Of a stretch of 64,000 nucleotides of DNA, positions 58,721-64,000 are shown in pieces. Positions within the stretch are counted from its first letter, which is position 1, and every line of letters starts with the position of its first letter. Origin of the DNA: NZQO01 sp964639255 (GTDB lineage: Bacteria > Bacteroidota > Bacteroidia > Flavobacteriales > Flavobacteriaceae); NCBI GenBank assembly GCA_964639255.1, contig CAZXDP010000001.1, positions 62,001-126,000 of the forward strand, given 5' to 3'. Under the pieces are notes generated by a model that was not told the origin of the DNA, did no database searches, and saw nothing but the letters and a program-made list of their open reading frames with translations. A program made the position numbers and the translations under genes.

Positions 58721-59953
58721 TTAAGGATGAGATGTTTTCGGAATTTCAGAAGATTGCTCGATAAATTTCTCAAGTAAAAGTGCAAAAAAGCAGAAATAGA
58801 AAACTCCTTGCTGTATTTCTAGATAGCTCTCTGTTATCATAGAAATGAACATAACCGTAAGTATTAAAAAGGCGCTATAATTCCTTTTTTTTACCGAGAT
58901 GATCACTAAATAACCGAAAAAGGTTAATACCCAGGCGAGACCGATAATGCCGTATTGTACTAATAAAGATAATAGTTGATTATGAGAATTGTAATTTGTC
59001 GGTATATTGAAATTCTTACGGGCATTAATTGAGGCTATGGGTTCTTTTTCGACACCTGCCCCGTATCCAAATATTGGTTTGTCCTCAATTAACTCTAGAC
59101 TGCACGTCCAAATTTTAGTCCTTAGACCAATTTTGTGATACTGTTCCCCAATTTCGGAAACCTCCCCGCCGGTTCGAAATCCTACCTTTTCCAAAGAATC
59201 AAATAGTTTATCCTTAGCATACCGGCTCTGGCTGAGCAAGGAAAAAGAAAGTATTAGTATCCCTATTCCCACAATTAAAGTCTTTAGGTTTAAAAACGAC
59301 TTTATATTCATAATGAAATAGATGAATATAATAAGCAGGTAGAGAAATAATCCTAGCCGTACTCCAAAGAGCACTATAACAAGAAAGAATAAACCTGCCC
59401 CTACTATCTTTATGTTTTTGTTGAACTTTCCAAATAAAAGCAATACTAATGCGGTGTTTAGATACATAGCGTCTTCTGGCATGTATTTATGGTACATAGA
59501 ATCCTGAACAAAATTATACCAATGGCTTATCTCATAGCGAACTATATAGTTATAGCCTAATTTTGCTAAAGAAAAAAGCGAGAAAACCATCATAGCATAG
59601 ACGAACACTTTCTTAGCTCTATTTAGAAGTTGAACGTCAGGGTCGATCAATGCAAACATTAAGGGCAGCAAAACGAAAACGACGAGTTTCGAAAGTTTTT
59701 TCATCGATTCGCCTGTATCTATACTGTAAGAAAGACTTATTACGGCAAGAAGGAAATATCCGACTAGCCATAATGTTATTTTAGAATTTGACAGAGTATT
59801 TAGGAAACTGCGCTGTGGCTTGAAAAAAAAAGCCATTACTATGGTAACAACAAGCATGATTGGGCCTAGTATATCTAGAAATGGCAATACTGCTATGAAA
59901 CCCAGAAAACTAATGCTGGCTATGTTATTTTTATGTGGTTTGTAAACCTTCAC
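58721..59953 (-). CDS. O-antigen ligase/polymerase family protein (2 of 3)
   Basis: 410 residues, about 11 helices. The Wzy_C signature is YNSHNQLLSLLVQYGIIG, after a loop beginning KPIFGYGAGVEKEP. Same superfamily as the 56-57 kb protein, but clearly different in sequence. Overlaps the next gene by 23 bases. Confidence 0.85.
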   Translation of the reverse strand: MKVYKPHKNNIASISFLGFIAVLPFLDILGPIMLVVTIVMAFFFKPQRSFLNTLSNSKITLWLVGYFLLAVISLSYSIDTGESMKKLSKLVVFVLLPLMFALIDPDVQLLNRAKKVFVYAMMVFSLFSLAKLGYNYIVRYEISHWYNFVQDSMYHKYMPEDAMYLNTALVLLLFGKFNKNIKIVGAGLFFLVIVLFGVRLGLFLYLLIIFIYFIMNIKSFLNLKTLIVGIGILILSFSLLSQSRYAKDKLFDSLEKVGFRTGGEVSEIGEQYHKIGLRTKIWTCSLELIEDKPIFGYGAGVEKEPIASINARKNFNIPTNYNSHNQLLSLLVQYGIIGLAWVLTFFGYLVIISVKKRNYSAFLILTVMFISMITESYLEIQQGVFYFCFFALLLEKFIEQSSEIPKTSHP

Positions 59954-61211
59954 CCCTTTTACTTTTTCTAAGGTAAATATAAATGCCGTATAGTAGGAAA
60001 AATGCTAGCGTAAAATATAGTTTATAAAAATAGCCCATAACAAAAGCGTAAACAGTCCAATTAAATAATTGGTACGTTATAATTGACAATACATAAGCCT
60101 TTTGGACGATAAATTCTTTTAAAATCCATCCCAATAAAGCTAGAAATACTATCACCAATAGCGTATGAAATATAAATGCCAAGGACAATGGAAAAATCTC
60201 GAATAAAATGCCTGGATAAGCGTTGGTAAAATTATAACCACTTTTTTCATTAGAATATAAAACCATATTCTTATCCTTCGCAAATTCTTCCATCATTATT
60301 CGCATGCCATATAACAAATCAGCAGGATTGAAAGATTTTGGTTCTTCCCCGGCAACTACATACCGTTCGGTAGCTCCCCAAAACAAATGGCCTTGTAGTC
60401 CAAAGATTCGATATAACATCGCTTCATTTGGATCGTAAATACGAATATTTGCAAAGGGTCTAGTTTCTTCATATTTAGAATAGGTTACAGTATACATAAT
60501 TGCGATTAACCCTATGCCTGCCAAGAACATCGGTATAGCAGATTTTTTAACATACTCTTTTAAGTTGTTACGATAATAAAAAACAAGCGGTAGCAAAAAA
60601 GAGAAGGAGCCTTGCACAATGGGTGAAAATTTTTGGCCAATCATAAAGTTATATCCAAAGAAAACAAACAACAGAAGCACCGAAAAGCGCTTCATTCTCG
60701 GGAACAATACACCAATGGCAAAAGGTACGAACATAGCCGTGTTGCCAAATAGACTATTTAAAAATGGAAAGCGAGAACTACTCCAATAGGTGAATCGGGT
60801 GACCGAAGGGTTCAAAATAGGCAAAGGCGATAACAGGGCGTTAATGATAAGGAGTGTGAGCGGTAGCAGTATGATGACCAAAATTAGATATAGCTCCACA
60901 TTCCTCTGGCCCAATGATAGCTGAAATACTGGAAGCCTATAGCGATTAAATGTTTTAAATGCCATTGCTATAATAATAAACGTCAGAATAAAATAGAGCA
61001 CACAGAGTATGGTGGCGCCTGTAAAGAAACTGTATCGTCCTTGTTCATTTATAAATACCCCTTGTTCTATATAAATTAGGGACGGGATAACACTAAATGC
61101 CTGAAAAAACACCAAACCGTACAAAAACGACAGCAAAAAGCTCTTTTTTGCGTAGTAATACACAAAAAGCACAAACAAAAGGGCAAAAAATAGGTTAACG
61201 TAGAATCCCAT
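59931..61211 (-). CDS. Polysaccharide polymerase, Wzy-like (3 of 3)
   Basis: 426 residues, 12 or more hydrophobic helices and a large external loop (NDYPNEAMLYRIFG region; ERYVVAGEEPKSFNPADLL; SGYNFTNAYPGILFE). It lacks the HNQ-type Wzy_C motif of its two neighbours and looks like the more diverse Wzy repeat-unit polymerases. It is probably the locus's chain polymerase. Confidence 0.75.
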   Translation of the reverse strand: MGFYVNLFFALLFVLFVYYYAKKSFLLSFLYGLVFFQAFSVIPSLIYIEQGVFINEQGRYSFFTGATILCVLYFILTFIIIAMAFKTFNRYRLPVFQLSLGQRNVELYLILVIILLPLTLLIINALLSPLPILNPSVTRFTYWSSSRFPFLNSLFGNTAMFVPFAIGVLFPRMKRFSVLLLFVFFGYNFMIGQKFSPIVQGSFSFLLPLVFYYRNNLKEYVKKSAIPMFLAGIGLIAIMYTVTYSKYEETRPFANIRIYDPNEAMLYRIFGLQGHLFWGATERYVVAGEEPKSFNPADLLYGMRIMMEEFAKDKNMVLYSNEKSGYNFTNAYPGILFEIFPLSLAFIFHTLLVIVFLALLGWILKEFIVQKAYVLSIITYQLFNWTVYAFVMGYFYKLYFTLAFFLLYGIYIYLRKSKRGEGLQTT

Positions 61212-61215
61212 TGGC

Positions 61216-62238
61216 TTACACCATTTTATTTAAAAATAAAAATCCCAATCCGTTGAAAAGTGGAACTAGTTCATCATTTTTCAATGGATTTACGAAAAAT
61301 GACGTTGATTTTCTATCATTTTCGTTCATTTTTGCAAAAATGTTGATTAACGTGCTAGAATCGAAAGCTGCTAGGTATTTAGAATGTAGTTCCTCGAAAT
61401 AAAACGTCTCAGATGTCTTTTCGGTATGCAGAAACGTGACGTTCTTATCAGTAAAAACTTCTGAAAACAACTCTTGGGGAAGCTGCTTCCCATTCCTGTG
61501 GGGCTTATAGTATATTGTATCTATGACGCTATAAAATGGTTGTTTTTTTAATTGGTTCAGAAATTTTTTCAAAGCACTTTCAAAATAATCTTGTCCCAAT
61601 AAGGTGCCGTACGATTCCTGTCCTATTATATAAAGACTGTTAGAAAAATTGGGTACGTCAACTTTTATCACTGGCAATGGTTTTAATTGCTTCTGTACAA
61701 ATGCGTGTTCAGGAAAAGTCACAAATTGCGTAACAACGTGCTCATAATCTGCACCAGAAGAGTGCCCGCGATAGCGCTTAAATGGTATGCCGTGTAACTT
61801 GGCGAAAAGTTGCTTAAAGAAAAATTTAAGCTTTGGAATGTTCTGCAAGCTATGGTCGTAATAATTCAACGTGCCATCCTCAACTACCACCGCCTGGGTG
61901 TCATTGCCAAAACTTAGGAAAAGGAAGTTGCTCAGCACATCTTCAATGTAAGAAACATATACCGTTACCTTTTCGTTCCGAAGGGAATTTATACTACGAA
62001 GCATTTTTTTATAGCTGCCGATTTTGCCACTTATGGCAGCAATTTGGTTGTAGACGGAATCGGCATTGTTGTTAAAAGAGCGGTCGGCTACAATTACATT
62101 ATCCCAAAGCACGGGGTTTCTATGCAAGTCGGCACCAGCTAAAAGAATCCTTTCACCTTCACCTACGAGATTGTGCGCTATGAGATTCTCGAAATTATGC
62201 ACATGTTGCGGCCCCAATGCTACGAAAATATGCTTCAT
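61216..62238 (-). CDS. Possible GT52-like (sialyltransferase-type) glycosyltransferase
   Basis: 340 residues, GT-B-like. It has short landmarks of the GT52/polysialyltransferase group: VEDGTLNYYDH (D/E-D-G), YYKPHRNGK (in place of K-P-HP) and DSSTLINIF (S-S). These enzymes add sialic or related acids to glycan ends. The HP motif is changed to HR, so the call is tentative. It lies 4 bases from the polymerase gene and next to a flippase and a sugar-acid type HAD phosphatase. Confidence 0.5.
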   Translation of the reverse strand: MKHIFVALGPQHVHNFENLIAHNLVGEGERILLAGADLHRNPVLWDNVIVADRSFNNNADSVYNQIAAISGKIGSYKKMLRSINSLRNEKVTVYVSYIEDVLSNFLFLSFGNDTQAVVVEDGTLNYYDHSLQNIPKLKFFFKQLFAKLHGIPFKRYRGHSSGADYEHVVTQFVTFPEHAFVQKQLKPLPVIKVDVPNFSNSLYIIGQESYGTLLGQDYFESALKKFLNQLKKQPFYSVIDTIYYKPHRNGKQLPQELFSEVFTDKNVTFLHTEKTSETFYFEELHSKYLAAFDSSTLINIFAKMNENDRKSTSFFVNPLKNDELVPLFNGLGFLFLNKMV

Positions 62239-62242
62239 ACAA

Positions 62243-63475
62243 TCAAATTTTTACGGTAACGGCTCTCTTTCTAAGTGCAAATATTAAAATTCCAGTAAGT
62301 AAAAAGGCAATTCCGGCGCCTATAATTCCGAAAAAATAACAGAGGGCATAGGTGGCCACCAAATTTGCCATACTGCTAACCAGCACTATCTGCAACAATT
62401 TTTTCTCTTGATGCTTAATATAAAGGTAGGAGTGGTATAATAGAGACACGTTCATTAAGAACGTGGCGGCATTTAAAAGCAAGATTAACGGCCAGTATCG
62501 TATAAAACTCTCCTTGCCTTGCCAGATGAGCACGGGATATATAGCCACCAGCACCACGGCAAATGCAATGCCCGAATGCTGTATGAGCAATTTCTTGAAC
62601 CGGGCCAGTTTTTCGTCAAACGACTGCGTAGTAGAGCTCTCGATCAAATCGGGAAGTTCATACGAGACCACGATGGTACTTACGTAAATGCCTATAATCA
62701 TTGAGATATTGCTATAGAACGAAAAAATTCCGGCGGCAACTTCGCCCAATACTCCCTCAACGATGTACCTGTTGGAGTACTCGATGACCTTGAGCGCAAG
62801 GGTAGCGGCATAAAACACCATACTTACCTTTAGCCCTTTCAGCAACCAAGATTTTTTCAGGCTTACCTTACCCAAATGGGCGGTAATGGGCCTTATAAAA
62901 AATAGCGCGGTGAGCAATAACGTACCTATATTGAAACCTGCCCAAACCTGTAGGATGCCCCGCAAGCTTATATCGCGATTCAGGAAAATAATGGCTATGA
63001 GCACGGTAGCCGTCCAACCCGCTACCCGCATAAAGAGAAAACTGTTGGCAAGCAATACTCTCTTGAAAGCCAATAGAAGCCTATATATTTCTTGGTTCAA
63101 ATGTTCGGAGAGACAGATTAGGATCATAAGAACCGTATATTCTGAAAAGTAATCTGTTGTGCTGAAGATACCGTACCCTAAAATCGCGAAACCCACATAA
63201 ACGCTTAGGTAAAAGGCAAACGACGTAACTACTTTGGAAGCTACATCGCGCTTTTCCAGCAAAATATCGCGAATGGAAAAGTTGTAAAAATCGAAACCCA
63301 GGATAAAGATAGAAACGGTGATAGTTGTGGTGATGAGCGAGTAAATTCCGTAGGTGCTTTCAACAAAATATTTAGATAAGTAGGTAAATATCAAAAACTT
63401 AGCTCCCATAGCCGACATTCGGAAAAAGAGCGAACTCGCCTTGTTAATGGGTAATGTACCTAATCTAAAATTCAT
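62243..63475 (-). CDS. Polysaccharide flippase (Wzx-like)
   Basis: 410 residues, about 12 helices, MOP superfamily (SLFFRMSAMGAKFLIFTYLS, YFFGIIGAGIAFLLTGILIF). It would move completed lipid-linked repeat units across the inner membrane for the polymerases at 56-61 kb. Distinct from the flippase at 31.6-33.0 kb. Confidence 0.87.
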   Translation of the reverse strand: MNFRLGTLPINKASSLFFRMSAMGAKFLIFTYLSKYFVESTYGIYSLITTTITVSIFILGFDFYNFSIRDILLEKRDVASKVVTSFAFYLSVYVGFAILGYGIFSTTDYFSEYTVLMILICLSEHLNQEIYRLLLAFKRVLLANSFLFMRVAGWTATVLIAIIFLNRDISLRGILQVWAGFNIGTLLLTALFFIRPITAHLGKVSLKKSWLLKGLKVSMVFYAATLALKVIEYSNRYIVEGVLGEVAAGIFSFYSNISMIIGIYVSTIVVSYELPDLIESSTTQSFDEKLARFKKLLIQHSGIAFAVVLVAIYPVLIWQGKESFIRYWPLILLLNAATFLMNVSLLYHSYLYIKHQEKKLLQIVLVSSMANLVATYALCYFFGIIGAGIAFLLTGILIFALRKRAVTVKI

Positions 63476-63511
63476 GATCTGTTTAAATATGAACCCGCTG
63501 CAAGGTGCGGG

Positions 63512-64000
63512 CTACAGGGCAGCAATGGTTTCTTCTAGCAGGCCGTTCTCATCTAAAATTCGCTCCACAAACTCGCGAAAGGCACCTTCCCCGCCCTTTT
63601 TGGTAAGCACTACACCTACGATAGATTGGATGTATAGCGGGGCCGATGCCGGTGCTGCAGACCGGCCAACACGCTTTAGAACTTCAATGTCGTTTAGGTC
63701 GTCGCCCAAATAAGCTACCTCCTCTAACGTGATGTTCAACTCCTTGCATAATTTTTGCACGATTTCCAGTTTGTTGGAAATTCCTTGATAGAGGTAATCT
63801 ACCTTAAGTTTTTTAGCGCGCCTGTCTACCATATCGGTAGTTTCGCCGGTGATAATCCCCGTGGGGATGTTATTGATACGGCAAAATAAAATACCCGCAC
63901 TGTCATACGTGTGGAATTTTTTCAGCTCGTTGCCGGTTTGGTCATAGTACATGCCGCCGTCGGTCCATACCCCGTCGATATCGGTAAGCACCAATTTAGG
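63512..64000 (-). CDS. HAD phosphatase, KdsC / NeuA C-terminal type (partial)
   Basis: The frame is open to the window edge, so the start is outside; 162 residues are visible. HAD motif I is LTDIDGVWTDGG, motif II ITGE, and motif IV GDDLND. The sequence is like the phosphatases that remove phosphate from KDO-8-phosphate or sialic-acid-9-phosphate, and like the C-terminal domain fused to some CMP-sialate synthetases. Either role supplies an acidic sugar to the locus. Confidence 0.8.
   Translation of the reverse strand, partial: PKLVLTDIDGVWTDGGMYYDQTGNELKKFHTYDSAGILFCRINNIPTGIITGETTDMVDRRAKKLKVDYLYQGISNKLEIVQKLCKELNITLEEVAYLGDDLNDIEVLKRVGRSAAPASAPLYIQSIVGVVLTKKGGEGAFREFVERILDENGLLEETIAAL

Noticed and set aside
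1..64000. CRISPR arrays, tRNA or rRNA genes, insertion sequences and prophage genes
   Set aside because: I saw no regularly spaced direct repeats, no cloverleaf or CCA-ending tRNA shapes, no transposase motifs and no phage structural genes anywhere in the window.

Overview
The window is chromosomal DNA of a member of the Bacteroidota, very probably a marine-type flavobacterium (family Flavobacteriaceae). Evidence: two subtilisin-like proteases end in type IX secretion (T9SS) sorting domains; the gliding/T9SS lipoproteins GldH and SprE are present; several families confined largely to this group occur (DUF4292, DUF6168-like, DUF6341, DUF6427, RicT-type PSP1 protein beside gldH); an ATP synthase operon lacks atpD and atpC; and many genes are preceded by the Bacteroidota -7 promoter element TAnnTTTG. 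No tRNA, rRNA, CRISPR array, transposase or prophage gene was found. One 100-base run of N interrupts the ATP synthase operon.

Layout. 1-5.0 kb: end of an unidentified gene, a tiny cysteine/lysine-rich protein, a short single-stranded DNA-binding protein and a large T9SS-exported protease. 5.3-8.8 kb: a double ABC ATPase of the peptide family, a small leftward unit bounded by two terminators, and a CoA-transferase pair. 8.9-12.9 kb: an envelope operon ricT-gldH-mrcA. 13-22 kb: housekeeping genes (trhO, recA, an ECF sigma factor with a predicted dual-membrane anti-sigma factor, plsC, trpS, dprA, a SPOR-domain protein, a thioesterase). 22.2-26.7 kb: a second T9SS protease and a TauE/SafE permease. 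26.7-34.2 kb: a leftward envelope operon (beta-barrel protein, lipoprotein, flippase, dut, sugar nucleotidyltransferase, TPR protein, DUF4292 lipoprotein, EnvC-like factor). 34.3-43.1 kb: sprE, bactofilin, two AtpZ/AtpI-like membrane proteins and atpBEFHAG, all leftward. 43.3-50.2 kb: a flavin/2Fe-2S reductase, a heptosyltransferase-type GT9, DUF4254, a two-gene restriction-modification module, DUF6427, DUF6341 and purD. 50.3-64 kb: a surface polysaccharide locus.

How the genes work together. T9SS cargo (two proteases) and T9SS/gliding factors (GldH, SprE) occur in the same window. The polysaccharide locus makes UDP-glucuronate and UDP-xylose (ugd, uxs), starts repeat units on undecaprenyl phosphate (WcaJ-like transferase), adds sugars (GT2, GT4, a possible GT52-like transferase), flips them (Wzx-like) and carries three Wzy/WaaL-like polymerase or ligase candidates. 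A HAD phosphatase at the right edge suggests that the locus goes on into acidic nine-carbon or KDO-type sugar synthesis. The most unusual items are the sigma/dual-membrane anti-sigma pair, the terminator-bounded small unit at 7.0-7.4 kb, the restriction-modification module inside a conserved operon, and the triple polymerase arrangement.
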